This document shows positions 1 to 10,300 of a stretch of DNA of 32,249 bases, piece after piece. The DNA lies in NCBI GenBank assembly GCA_003427395.1, contig BFEA01000190.1, positions 2,455,682 through 2,487,930 on the forward strand, read 5' to 3'. Under the pieces are notes generated by a model. The model was not told the DNA's origin, ran no database searches, and worked only from the letters and a program-made list of their open reading frames with translations. How positions within the stretch are numbered: the stretch's first letter is position 1; each line of letters starts with the position of its first letter. A program made the translations under genes and the position numbers. Source of the DNA: Chara braunii (Eukaryota > Streptophyta > Charophyceae > Charales > Characeae).

Positions 1-59
<59 letters not shown>
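1..59. repeat. (GA)n microsatellite at left edge
   Basis: Uninterrupted GA dinucleotides run from the window edge to an N at position 60, so the true length is unknown and the N probably marks an assembly break. Confidence 0.97.
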
Positions 60-291
60 NAAAATATTCATACAAAAAAAAATGCAGACTCACAGAGGTC
101 TTTTTTTAATGAATTTGGCCATATTTTTGCGTTGAATCTTCTGTAGAAATATGGCAATATTAATTTGAATGTTGACACTCCTTTCCATTTCCTACATGTT
201 GAGAACTTTCCAAAGTCTGTTGTGGGCAGTGGTGCATGTGACGTACACATAAGTGTTGAATAGTGTACGGTCCTTCGTCTGACATATCCCA

Positions 292-1005
292 TTGCAGTTC
301 TGTACGAACGTTGCATCACTCGGGCGAGTAGACATGGAGGGGGAGGGGCGTTCGATCAACTGTCTGTCCGATCCGAAAAAGCTGCGACATGACATTAACC
401 TTTTGTCGCTTAAAATCACTTCATCGAAAAGGGAGGTCGAATGCCTGAGCGAAACGCTTATTCGCAGGGGGGATTCCGTGATGGTTATAGTGCTCACAGA
501 CGACGGTTCATCAAATGTAGGTGTTGTGCAAGTGCGGGGCTGTGCTGCTAAGTGGGCGGGCAGGGTGCTGAGACGACTCTAAAAAGCACATGAAGAAGTC
601 TTTGTGCAATGTTGGCAATATGTAGCCCTATACAAAGAGGCAGCAACACTTTTATTCGCTTGTGAGGATATTAGGGATGAGTTGCGAGCAAAGGAAAGGG
701 AAAAAAACAGTGAAATGTCACAGTTGCTGTATGAATTGTCTAGATGTCGGGACACTTGTCAGTCGTACGAGCTAAAAGTCGTCTCTTTGGTAGACAACAT
801 GGCATCCCTGCGGGCTGTCTTGTGTAGTGAATAGAAACACGCGAACGAGATCCACACGCTTGGAATGCGAAGGCGTCTCTTGCCGTTCTTACGTGTTTGT
901 GGTGTTCAGATGATGCCCGTGTGTCCTGGTAGGTTGCTTCAGAGGGCAGTTGTTGTAGCTGGCATGGCCTTTCTGATGTGGATGCCAATGCCAATGACGG
1001 TCTAA
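292..1005 (+). pseudogene. Unrecognised broken reading frame, partly coiled-coil-like
   Basis: A single frame stays open from 292 to the TAA at 1003-1005 except for two in-frame stops, TAA at 580-582 and TAG at 832-834. The middle part (about 583-831) is rich in Glu, Lys, Arg and Leu with heptad-like spacing (for example DIRDELRAKEREKNSEMSQL), which suggests a coiled coil. The first part includes SDPKKLRHDINLLSLKITSS, also helix-prone. I do not recognise a family. Because it lies directly upstream of a MULE relic it could be an accessory frame of that element or an unrelated fragment. A chance run of open frame remains possible, since the last third (835-1002) has no clear protein character. 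Confidence 0.3.
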
Positions 1006-1007
1006 TA

Positions 1008-1029
1008 GTGTGTGTGCGTGTGCATGTGA

Positions 1030-1065
<36 letters not shown>

Positions 1066-1075
1066 GCGTGTGCGT

Positions 1076-1118
<43 letters not shown>

Positions 1119-1131
1119 GGAGAGAGAGAGA
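1008..1131. repeat. (TG)n with CG variants followed by (GA)n
   Basis: A compound microsatellite: TG repeats with scattered CG units pass directly into GA repeats. It separates the upstream broken frame from the MULE coding region. A similar TG-then-GA tract follows the MULE at 3942-4049. Confidence 0.95.
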
Positions 1132-1234
1132 TTAATTGATATAGAATATTATAAATACGTAGACCGACAGATACATAGATTTGTAGAGCGAGATTTTACC
1201 AATCCAAGTGCAGTTTGGAAAATTTGTGGCAACC

Positions 1235-2040
1235 ATGTTGGAATTCGTTGTGATAAGAGGTAACTCGTATTTTCCATTTAATGGGCGATGCAGGCTTGAC
1301 AACTGTCCATCAGTCTGTAAGCGCACGGACTGTGCAAACTCCGTCACACAAGGCACGAGCACAGTGGACCGCGCGAGGAGTACTTTCGACCTCCCGACAG
1401 GAACTGTTCGGTCGTTCGTTGCACAAGGACCGCCTTCTATGCAGATAAGGAGTAATGCCCCTTACGACATTGGTAGATCAGCAGCACAGCCCTTCGCAAG
1501 TGCGGTCACGCAGCAAGCAAGTGTCCCAATGCACATGGGCGTACAAGAGCGGCACAGTAACGCAACCCTTATTCCCACAATGGTGGGGAATCCGTTTGAT
1601 CCGCGGACATCGGCTTACCCCTCCCTCAACAACAGGGAACGTTTCGCAGCCGAGCCTTCATCGTCCACACAGGTGTCGGCGAAACGATCACAAGAGGTCT
1701 TTGAGGCACGCGGGTTGGAGCATATATTATGAAATTTGGATGATGACGTCGGCGACGAGGTTGCCGATGAATCCAGCGATGAATTTGGAAATGGAGAACT
1801 GGTGACAGGTACCTCTCTCTCTCGGGAGGTTAATGAATAGAGTGTAGTTCGTGTTGGGCAAGAGTTCGCCAACATCGCTGATCTTCGGAAGGCCGTTGCC
1901 GACGATGCGGTGAAGAAAAAGTACGAGTTTGGGATTGTGAAGTCAGATCCGACAAGGTACACGGTGAAATGCAATGCGGAAGGTTGCGGGTGGCGGCTGC
2001 ACGGGTCAGCGGTGCATGGTGGACCGACGTTCATGCTCCT
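1235..2040 (+). pseudogene. MULE transposase, N-terminal part (MuDR DNA-binding domain)
   Basis: The frame is taken from the ATG at 1235 (first residues MLEFVVIRGN), preceded by an open but repeat-derived stretch. A low-complexity Ser/Pro/Gln-rich segment follows. At 1850-2030 comes the classic MuDR N-terminal domain, recognisable by VGQEFANIADLRKAVADDA, then KKYEFGIVKSDPTRYTVKC and CGWRLHGS. In plant MULEs this domain binds the terminal inverted repeats. Two in-frame stops, TGA at 1730-1732 and TAG at 1838-1840, disable it, and an acidic stretch (DDDVGDEVADESSDE) lies between them. At about 2040 the frame runs into a LINE fragment and the MULE resumes at about 2323 in another frame. The start codon is uncertain; the domain call is firm. 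Confidence 0.85.
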
Positions 2041-2322
2041 CGCCCAAGGAGTGCAGGTGTTGCTATTTGGATTTCGTCGGAGTTCAAAGTCGACCCGATT
2101 TATTGGGAGGTTGATAAAGAAGAAGGTAGATGGACTTATATTCTTGCGATGTTAGAATTAGAGATTGTAGTAATCCTGTATGTATATGGTCCTAATGAAG
2201 CTAGTAATCGTCAACGCTTCTTTGGGACCCTGATCCCTAAGCTCCCTGTGGGTATTCCAGTCATCATTGCAGGGGATTTCAATGCTGCTCCGGATCGATC
2301 ATTAGATAGGTGGCGCATCCTG
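2041..2322 (+). mobile_element. LINE endonuclease fragment inside the MULE gene
   Basis: This stretch encodes a piece of an AP-type LINE endonuclease with motifs GVAIWIS, EGRW, YVYGPNEASNRQRFF and VIIAGDFNAAPDRSLDR. The last is the conserved GDFN block. It is in frame 1, whereas the MULE is in frame 2 before it and frame 3 after it, so it interrupts the transposase between the MuDR DNA-binding domain and the segment leading to the DDE core. It is only about 280 bp, has no poly(A), and I see no clear target-site duplication. Its GDFN motif differs from the GDWN/ADWN form of LINE-A and LINE-B, so it comes from another LINE subfamily. The exact borders are uncertain by about 15 bp. Confidence 0.75.
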
Positions 2323-3908
2323 GATTGACCACGCACTGCTGCGGAGGTGTGAGCAAGCTCTCCAACATTGTCGTCAACGCTGCTTGGGTGTCACGGTGGA
2401 TAGAACTGCGACTGCGTGACAAGCTGGACTACTCGCCTGTTGACATTGTGAAAGACATTTACCGACAGCATGGAATGGCTATCAAGTACAGGCTTGCATG
2501 GTCTGCGAAAGAAGTGGCGAAGGCCATAATTGTCGGGATGGATGACGACGGGTTTCGCAATCTACGGATGTATTGTGACGAGGTTCAACATTCAAACCCG
2601 GGGAGCCGCGCTTTTGTGCAAACGGAGGACGGATGTCAGCGCTTCAAGCGCATGTTTTATGCACTGGAGGCATGTGTAACTGGTTTCATGCACTGTCGCC
2701 CGCTCCTCGACCTTGACGACACTTTCTTGAAGACAAGATACAAAGACATTCCCTTAAGTGCAACTAGTGTGGATGCTGAGGGTCACCTTTTCCCAGTAGC
2801 GTTCGCTATCGTGCCTGGTGAGGACAGCGATAACTGGTTCTGGTTCCTCCCCCATCTCAGTGCGACCATCCAGTCACGGGCCGCCAACGATGAGATTATA
2901 TCCTTCTTGTCCGATCGAGAGAAGGGTCTCATCAACGAGGTGACCGATGTTTTTCCACGCTCTCCACATGGATATTGCATGCGTCATCTAAGTGAGAACT
3001 TCAAGAAACGGAACAAGGGGTCCAAGTACTATAAGTTGTTGTGGGCAGCATGAAAGGCGAACACTATTGCGAAGTTTGACAATTTGGTTGCGCACATGCG
3101 TGCAATGGATCCCGACATGACAATGTGGCTTTTACGGACGTGTGATCCTGTGCATTGGGCTGACGCGCATTTCAAGGGACGGCGCTATGGCCACTACACA
3201 TCCAACATAACAGAGTCTCTTAATAGTTGGATTATGGAGGCCAGGGAGAAACCGACCATGTTTATGATGGAGGACATCTGTCGCCGATTGTGCGAACGTT
3301 TCATCTGCCGACGCACTACAGCAACACAAATCCAAACTATCCTTGTCCCGGAGGCGGAGCACACGCTGGCGGTGTGCAGACAAAAAGCTCAGAGATATCA
3401 TGCGGTCCCGACGAATGACGACATATTTGAGGTCTTGTGCGAGAATACTTCGCATCGTGTTGTTTTGAGCGAGAGATCGTGTACATGCGGGTGGTGGCAG
3501 TCAAAAGGCATTCCTTGCTTGCATGCAATCGTAGTCATTCTTAGCACAAACCAGTGCCCGCAGATGTTTTGTTGCCAAAAGTTCTCTGCGGAGGAGTGTC
3601 GGGCAACATATGCGGGGTTGATCCATCCACTGCGGCCAAGGGAGATGTGGGCATCTGACAAGGTCGCAGGAGACGTCCATGAAAAGGAAGTTGGTGACGG
3701 GTCGGGAGTTGAGGAAGAGGACATGCACGTGGAAGGAAGCAAGATTTTGCCACCCATTGCACGTGCGGGGCGAGGTCGTCGCACAAAAGTCACAGTGTGT
3801 AAGCGTACGAAAGGCGACGGGATGCCAACCAGGACTTTCAAATGTAGCTTGTGTGGAGGGTACGGACACTCTTGTCGAACGTGCAAGAACGGGGAGCAGA
3901 AGCAATGA
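2323..3908 (+). pseudogene. MULE transposase, DDE core with SWIM and CCHC zinc fingers
   Basis: Mutator-like transposase, catalysing cut-and-paste transposition. The frame is open to 3908 apart from one TGA at 3051-3053. The catalytic triad is visible: Asp in LDDTFLK (codon 2715-2717), Asp in SDREKGL (codon 2913-2915) and Glu in NITESLNSW (codon 3213-3215). The spacing is D-66-D-about 100-E, normal for MULEs. A SWIM finger follows at about 3480-3524 (C-x-C-x9-C-x-H, CTCGWWQSKGIPCLH). The C terminus has a basic RAGRGRR stretch and a zinc knuckle CX2CX4HX4C (CSLCGGYGHSCRTC). All catalytic and metal-binding residues survive, so the decay looks moderate: one stop here, two in the N-terminal part and one LINE insertion. 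No terminal inverted repeats of the element were identified. Confidence 0.92.
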
Positions 3909-3941
3909 GAGATGCTGGACTGCGAATGTGGTTTTTATCCA

Positions 3942-4049
<108 letters not shown>

Positions 4050-4500
4050 ATGTTTGTCGATGATCAAGAACACTTAGAATAGTATTCACTGACGATTAGT
4101 TCCACGTATTGGTTGTTCTTTTGCAAAACATTTCGAAGTTCTGTGCACGTGTTGCTGCACATGGTCGGGACTGTGTCTGCAACAGTCAAACTTGAATACG
4201 TACATCGATAGAGATATTAGCAACTATGTGTGTCTTGTGACGACCAGATTCTGAATTATGAAGAGAGAGAGAGAGAGAGAGAGAGAGGACATTTGCAGTT
4301 AACCAAGAACACTTAGAATAGTACTCACTGGTGATTAGTTCCACTTATTGCTTGTTCTTGTCCAAAACATTTTGAAGTCTTGTGTACATGTTGTTGCACT
4401 TGGCCGGGACTGTGTCTGCAGTAGTAATACTTGAACACGTACATCGAGAGAGAGATGTTAGCAGTTTTTGTGTGTCTTGTAGCAGACACATTCTGAATTT
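4050..4500. repeat. Tandem duplication, 239-bp period, with GA run at each junction
   Basis: The sequence from about 4050 to 4262 recurs, diverged, from about 4286 to 4500. CACTTAGAAT is at 4071 and 4310, and CGGGACTGTGTCTGCA is present in both copies. Each copy starts right after a GA tract (ending 4049 and about 4287), so the unit may have been duplicated by slippage or unequal exchange between GA runs. No coding capacity was recognised. Confidence 0.8.
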
Positions 4501-5970
4501 TCATGTTCCACGAAGTTAAGGTGAGATTGCTAGAAATTGCGAGATCTCTACCGACCTTTGTCTGTTTTCTCCCCTGCACATCCATCTTCCCTCCATCGTG
4601 TCTCATCGGTTGCTGAGTCAATTATCGTTGCATTCTTGTTTGCATGAACAACAGAACGGCACTTGCACGGCGCATTGTTGACAGCGGCATGAATCGCACC
4701 CATGTCTTTCATGTCATCACGCAAGCCGAACCCAATGTTTTGTGGGTTAATTACAAGCAGGCTGTTGATTGCATTGGAAGAACGTGGTGGGGCTTAGAAA
4801 TCCATTGCTGTAATTGTCAAGAACTGAAACTGCAATTTTTTGAATCGATACAGTCTATCATGCAATAGAGTTAGCATGCTACTAGAAGTAGATCGGTGAG
4901 ATGTATTCAGAGTTGATCCTCATGTGTGTGCTGTAGCAGGGAGTGTGCATGTGTGTGAAAAGAAAAGACTTGTGTAGAGTTTAGATGAGGAACACTGAGA
5001 CAAGTGAGAGACAGAAGGCAAAAAAAGCTATGGTTGGGACTTACCTTGTCTGGCGTTGAGTTCCAGACTCTTGTTGTTCGAAGAAGACTTGTAATCTTGT
5101 TGAGCTTCTCTTCCTGGTCTACTAATCATCATCTACCTGTGCAATATGTGACAATGCAATCTGCCTGACATGCATGCTGATGTGAGCACTCCTTGGTGTG
5201 ATGAACTTTGAGGTTCATTGCACTCACGGGAACTGTTGACATCCCACTTTCCTGTTGAGTTTTCATCGCACAGGCAATACCACAAAGCACACTCAAACGT
5301 GGAAAGCTTTAGCAAATTGGACCACCACAGAGCGTCACACAGGAAGCTATATGCTACACAAACTTGGAAATCAAACTATACCTAAAGGTTCATTTCAGAC
5401 TACAAAGATAGCGTATATTCTTTCATGATGACTGTGCGTTGTGTGTCGAGCAAAGATCGTAGCATGAAAAATGGTGTCCAAAAGCTCTCTGACACCAGCA
5501 GTTAACGCATTAAACTGCCATGCCTGCCATTGTTGTGGCAACACCGATTCAATTCCATGCGGGTCTGTATGTGGATCCTGTCCAAGGCACATATGAAAGC
5601 ATGAAATGTTTGGTCTGCATTAATGAATGAGATGCAATCCCAAACATGGATAGAAAGCTAGCTAAGCAACTTACCAAGTATCGGGTTATACTCATCCACA
5701 TCACATGCGTACCACAACTCTTTTAACTGCATCTTCACAAATGATTCCAGTCAGATATATTCAGAAAATCAATGTTTTGAACAACAAGGTGTTCAATGTT
5801 TTCCAGAGGGAGACTATCTGCTTGCCATTCCACGAAGCTACGACCCTACTATCATGCTGCTGTTGTCATGTTGCTAAAGCACTTCACATGGTGATGAGAG
5901 ACCTCGAATCAATAGGAAAGGGATGTTCAACAACAAGAAATCCACCCGTGCCACTCGATGGTAAGAAGGG

Positions 5971-5972
<2 letters not shown>
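4501..5972. other. Unassigned region with weak exon-like signals
   Basis: No known family is recognised. A plus-strand frame at 4644-4868 (74 codons, starting MNNRTALARR) has ordinary composition but no identifiable motif. On the minus strand there are two good splice-donor sequences, TTG|GTAAGT (exon end 5675) and AAG|GTAAGT (exon end 5045). Short open stretches precede them, for example LESFVKMQLKELWYACDVDE ending at 5675. A minus frame at 5592-5395 (MCLGQDPHTDPHGIES...) also looks protein-like. These could be remnants of a spliced gene, but the exons cannot be joined with confidence. Confidence 0.2.

Positions 5973-6031
<59 letters not shown>
5973..6031. repeat. (GA)n microsatellite
   Basis: About 29 uninterrupted AG units. 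Confidence 0.95.
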
Positions 6032-6034
<3 letters not shown>

Positions 6035-6169
6035 CCACAAAGATAATGTGCATCGCAGGGAGGACGCAGGACGCGTGAAATGACCCAGGCAGAGTGTCCT
6101 GGTGTCGTTGCACACAAGCAAGGGCGTGACAGAAACATGGGGACACTCACAAATTTTTGTCATGCCCCG

Positions 6170-6480
6170 GTAGCTCGCTCCCAGGTCGGTTGGAAATTCC
6201 CCTGAGTGCCCCCAACGGTGACAAGGGCACACTGAAAAGATGGTTGGTACCGGTAGGGGCATATCGAAAATTTACCCAACGGCTATCTGGTAGGGGCATG
6301 ACGCAAATTTAATGTGGGTACCGGTAGAGGCACTACGAAAACATATGAGGCCCAAACGACACCAGGGTTGTATGGGAAATTTCACTGCTCGTCAAAGGGG
6401 CGCGACAGGGTAAATCGGATGTCGGAGGGGCGCGACGCAAATTAATGGAAAATACAGGGGCACCAGATAAATTTTCCCCT
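6170..6480. repeat. Degenerate dispersed motif RGGGGC..GACGCAAATT
   Basis: A short motif recurs irregularly. TAGGGGCATGACGCAAATTT begins at about 6291 and AGGGGCGCGACGCAAATTAA at about 6425. Weaker forms lie near 6254 (TAGGGGCATATCGAAAATTT), 6327, 6396 and 6457. Spacing varies from about 30 to 70 bp, so this is not a simple tandem array. Two copies of GGTACCGGTAG also occur (about 6246 and 6316). No coding sense is seen. It could be the subterminal repeat region of an unidentified DNA transposon. Confidence 0.5.
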
Positions 6481-6540
6481 AATTCTTAAAGCCCAACCAA
6501 TTCAATTACCTGTCAAATCTGGACAGGACGGCCTTTCGGA

Positions 6541-6912
6541 CCTTTTTTTATTGTCATTATAATATTACGGGGAATCCCGTAGCAGCCACATCCGTGCTCA
6601 AGCCTCCAATGAGGGAACATGCGGGAGCTGCACCCACCAGTAGGTGCGATACCTGCTACAGCAGGTGGGCGATACCGGCCAGGGGTCAGTCGATAGCATG
6701 AGGACCGAGCTTCTTCGATGGGCCAGTCACTGTGTCTCCCCTCTGGTCCCCTCCCCCTATGAACATCAGCAGTCTCTGCTCAATGCCACTCGGGGGGACC
6801 AACGACATATCTCTAGGTGGCAAGCGCCAAGCTTGCCCAGGAAGGTACATGAGGCCAACGGGGATTGAACCCAAGACCTCCTGAATGCCACTTGCGTGCC
6901 TTACCAACTGAG
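6541..6912 (-). mobile_element. tRNA-derived SINE
   Basis: On the minus strand the 5' end resembles a tRNA with an internal RNA polymerase III promoter. The A-box-like sequence TCGCTCAGTTGG is at 6915-6904 (one mismatch to consensus). A perfect B box, GGTTCAATCCC, is at 6871-6861. A non-tRNA body of about 300 bp follows and ends in AATAAAAAAA near 6545. This head-body-tail layout is that of a SINE, which moves in trans with LINE machinery. Its first bases are the site where the U6 retrocopy inserted, so the 5' end overlaps the 15-bp duplication at 6913-6927. The 3' border is approximate. Confidence 0.7.
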
Positions 6913-6927
6913 CGAGTTTCGACTGTA
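6913..6927 (-). repeat. 15-bp target-site duplication of the U6 retrocopy (3' copy)
   Basis: CGAGTTTCGACTGTA on the plus strand (minus sense TACAGTCGAAACTCG) is identical to 27331-27345. The two copies directly bound the two U6 pieces, as expected for LINE-mediated insertion of an RNA copy. Confidence 0.85.
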
Positions 6928-6936
6928 CTCGATTTA
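6928..6936 (-). pseudogene. U6 snRNA retropseudogene, 3' piece
   Basis: In minus sense this reads TAAATCGAG, the U6 segment that follows GACACGCA in plant U6. It is cut from the 5' piece at 27254-27331 by 20.3 kb of nested elements inserted at the TAA, which is the duplicated TTA target. U6 homology stops here, so about 17 nt of the normal 3' end are missing. Confidence 0.8.
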
Positions 6937-6976
6937 GAGGCTCACCACACAGGCTGTCGAAAACCGGGTTTTCGAC
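6937..6976. mobile_element. Harbinger-like MITE 'M', left end
   Basis: Left terminal inverted repeat GAGGCTCACCACACAGGCTG, continuing TCGAA. It pairs with the right end at 26438-26481, with one mismatch in 25. TTA stands on the outside of both ends (6934-6936 and 26482-26484), the target duplication typical of PIF/Harbinger elements. Positions 6956-6976 form a perfect palindrome, GTCGAAAACC around one G. The MITE has three pieces, 6937-6976, 14494-14785 and 26438-26481, 376 bp in all. It was split first by one LINE and then by another (order unknown). No coding capacity. Confidence 0.85.
6968..6976. repeat. 9-bp target-site duplication of LINE-A (3' side)
   Basis: GTTTTCGAC lies directly beside the poly(A) of LINE-A (poly-T from 6977) and is repeated exactly at 14485-14493 at its 5' end. 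Confidence 0.85.
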
Positions 6977-6995
6977 TTTTTTTTTTTTTTTTTTT

Positions 6996-7317
6996 AATTC
7001 CAAAAGAACTGAGGAGAGGCCGGGGACCTCACAATTCAATCCGGATTCATCCCGACAGCATCAGCCGGTTTAGCTTAAACTCTGCAACCCTTAATGAAGC
7101 AAGAAATCTAGTTTAAATGCCAATCCACTAACAAGCACTAGAAAAAACTCATCCTATAAAGTCTAGTCCTATGGGAACAGAAGTCCAAAATAACAAATAC
7201 CTATTCAGGAGAGGATCCACTTCAAGTTACTACAAGTACTTCAACTACCAACCATCCCTTCTTTCTTGAACCTTCGTGCTAAGCGGCCTATCACACGGCC
7301 TATCCGTCTTCATGGAG
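6996..7317 (-). other. LINE-A 3' UTR with conserved tail
   Basis: Between the last ORF2 stop and poly(A). The last 90 nt (7080-6997) match the 3' end of LINE-B: AACCGGCTGATGCT, then CGGGAT, then GAATTGYGAGGTCCC and CGGCCTC. LINE reverse transcriptases often need a 3'-terminal RNA signal, so this shared block is a candidate recognition element. No other feature is seen. Confidence 0.7.
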
Positions 7318-10300
7318 TCAGGACCATTTCTTCTCCCATTCTATCTGCCTTTTTCCTCCTGGAGCCAGTCTGCCAGCCTCAGGTTCCGATCTGAGGAAAT
7401 CGAAGAGAAGCAGTTGTTCTTGGCCCATGTCTGAGTGAACCAAAAACGGTTTTTTCGTGACTGTTGTCGGGGTAGTTTGCCAATCTATGTGGATACATTG
7501 TCTGACCAGAGCCTTGATAGCATTTGTCTGAGCAAGGAAAGGGAAAACCTCATGCTTGAAAGTAGCTCTGTTGCGAGCTTTCCATATTGTTTCCATAACT
7601 GCTCCCTTACAGGCCAAGGCCATGTAAGGTCACCCAACAACAAAGTCGCTTTTGCCATATGGCAAGCCATACAGGAGTCATTCTTGCGACTACAGGAAAT
7701 TATCCCCTGCTATATCCTTCCACCTGGCTTTCCACCATTCCCAAATCTGCATCGAGAATGGGCAGTATAGCCAGATGTCCCAGCCCTAGCTACAATGACA
7801 ACATTGCTTTGAAATATTTATCCCCTTTAACACGAGCCAAGTAGTTGATGGGGTCGCTAGCAAGAGCTGTAGCCAGATCAAGCTGGTCTGTTTCTGTGAG
7901 ACCGTTTGTCTCAGAGCTTGCCAGTGACTGTACAGATCCAGGTTGCCAAAAAAAAATTCCAGCTCTTTGGATAGTCTCTCAGCTGCCGTCACTACTGATT
8001 GTTTCTTAAGTGATGTCCGCAGTAGCTGAGATCCTATTTTAGTCGAGTAAGAAGATATCGGAACCGGGTTTTTCAGTCTTGCGGTTTGAGCCCAACCATA
8101 TAGCAGCGGTTCAATCTGCAGAGCTTCCGCGTCTTTCACCTTCAACAAGGCTACCTCCTTTGATCCAGACTGAGTACACCACACTCTATATTCTGCTAAA
8201 CCTATCGGGGAATCGATAATCTTCTCCTCTACTCGAGTGAGGGGGTGGGGGAGCGGAGGAAGTGCAATTCCTATCCTGCGGGTCCACACCTGGACTCTCG
8301 TCCCTTGTGGTAACTCTAGGCCCACTATTCTCAGTATTTCCTCGACACAGTTGGCGTCCCGCACCCAAGCCCCTTTCCCATGTTCAGCGGAGCTAGGAAG
8401 AAGAGAGAGCCAATACTGCGGAATGACGTTCAGTAATTTTCCGTAGTTGCTTTCCACATTGCGAAGCCTAGGGAGTTTCTGTCTCAGCTGTTCCACCGTG
8501 AGCCAGGAATCTGAGGAGGGGGACCAAATGTCATTGATCTGAACCACGCCTTTCTCTATCCACGCTTTTCCAAATGAGCCCAAGCACCCATTCGCCTTGA
8601 GGCTGGTGTCGGCCGACGCTATGATAAAGGGATTTTCGAACAGCACCTGATTAAGAACTTCTATTCTGGTCTGGGGAGGTCTGAGTGATGAGGGGAACAA
8701 CTTGTGCCAAGCGTGTAAGATATTACGCCAGATTTTGGACTTCGGTCTTCTAGCCGCCCAGGAGGGGACAAGTAAATAGGCTCAAACATCTGGTGGTCTG
8801 GATAAATTTCATTCCCTGGCTAAAATATATTCCGCAATTCTGACCCAAACCTTGGAGCAGTTACCCACTACAGCAGAAGTAACTTGTTTGCATAGCAAGG
8901 CCAAATTCTGATGGACTGGGTCTAAGATACCCAATCCTCCATAAGCCCGAGAAAGAGAGATGGTCTCCCATGCTACCTTCCATACGAAGCCCTGCTGTGG
9001 GCCTGTTGTTGGCTTCCAAATGTACCGTGCCACTTCTCTTTTAATCTTGGTATACGCTGCTTCTCCAAGAAGATGAACTGACAACAGGAACCATAAGAGG
9101 GAGAAGGCCGCCGACGACAATACCAGCGCTCTTCCAAATAAGGAGAGCTTGAAGTTTCATGCTCATTTCGCAATTCTTCCCGCCACCTTGTCTACTAGAA
9201 TGGAATCCTGCACATTTGAACAATCTGACAAAGAAACTTGGACTCTTAGGAAGCGGTCCGAAGAGTTAGCAGGTATCTGTTTAAGCCCCCAGTCCATACA
9301 CGTCATTCGAGGAAGAGGAAGAAGGTAAACTGACTTGTCCCAGTTAATGGATGCTTCGGATAACTCACTGTAACTATCCAGAGTTCTACGCAGTTCCTGA
9401 AGGGCTTCTAGACTATTTTCACAGGTCACTGTAAAATCGTCGGTCAGCGCCCCCCTTTCCATTCCAAGGATGCAGTCAACTTCAGACTTGAGATGAAAGA
9501 GTTGCTTCTGATATTGTCCAAGAGGATTTCAAGTTGAAGGACGAATAACAGAGGGGCTGGGGGACAACCCTGTCTCAGTGAAGGGGTCATCTGGAAATCC
9601 TCATAAAGTTTTCCGTTAATAATCACTACTGAGGAGGTATTTTCATAGCTGGCTTTCATCCATGTGTGAAACCCCGGCCCAAACACCAACCTTTTCAGCG
9701 TGGTGTGGACAGAGCTCCAGCCCACCCTATCATACGCCTTTTCCATATCTAGGAGGAGAATCACGATGTCCCTTTTCTCCTTGCTTATGACCTCCAAGGC
9801 TTGTATAGTAGATAGGATATTTTCAAATATAGACCGGCCTTTAATGAAGGCACCCTGTTCCCAACCCATCATATCAGGGAGCACCTTAGCTAGGCGTAAT
9901 GCCAAGGCTTTAGCAAAGAGTTAATAGGTAACGTTAAGGACTGATATAGGTCTCCAGTTCCTAACATTGCGCTTATCTCATTTTTTTAACATTAACGAGA
10001 TCATACATTGGATGAAGCCTTTGGGGAAAGTCCCTGCCTGAAGGGCCTGATTGTAGATATCACAAAGGAAGGGGGCGAACGCTGTCCAGGCGGCTAAAAA
10101 CAATTTAATCGGTAGCCCATCTAACCCAGGGCACTTACCTTTTGCCATTGCTTTGGCCGCTACCCACAACTCTGTTTCTTCCATTGGCTTATCGAGCTCA
10201 GCTGTCGTGACCTGTGAAATAATTTCATGAGAATAATCCCAAAAATAAGAAGATCATGAAAAATCACAGTATGGAGGGTCAAACGGTCTACTGGTAGTGA

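Noticed and set aside
1036-1263. Open frames made of Val-Cys, Ser-Leu, His-Thr or Arg-Glu dipeptide repeats here and at 3501-4089, 5874-6262, 21362-22264, 24209-24997
   Set aside because: They are translations of TG/CA and GA/TC microsatellites and have no stop codons by composition only.
5395-5592. LGQDPHTDPHG in a minus-strand frame, reminiscent of the uracil-DNA glycosylase GQDPYH motif
   Set aside because: The residues after the motif do not follow the glycosylase pattern and no other conserved block is present. Probably coincidence.
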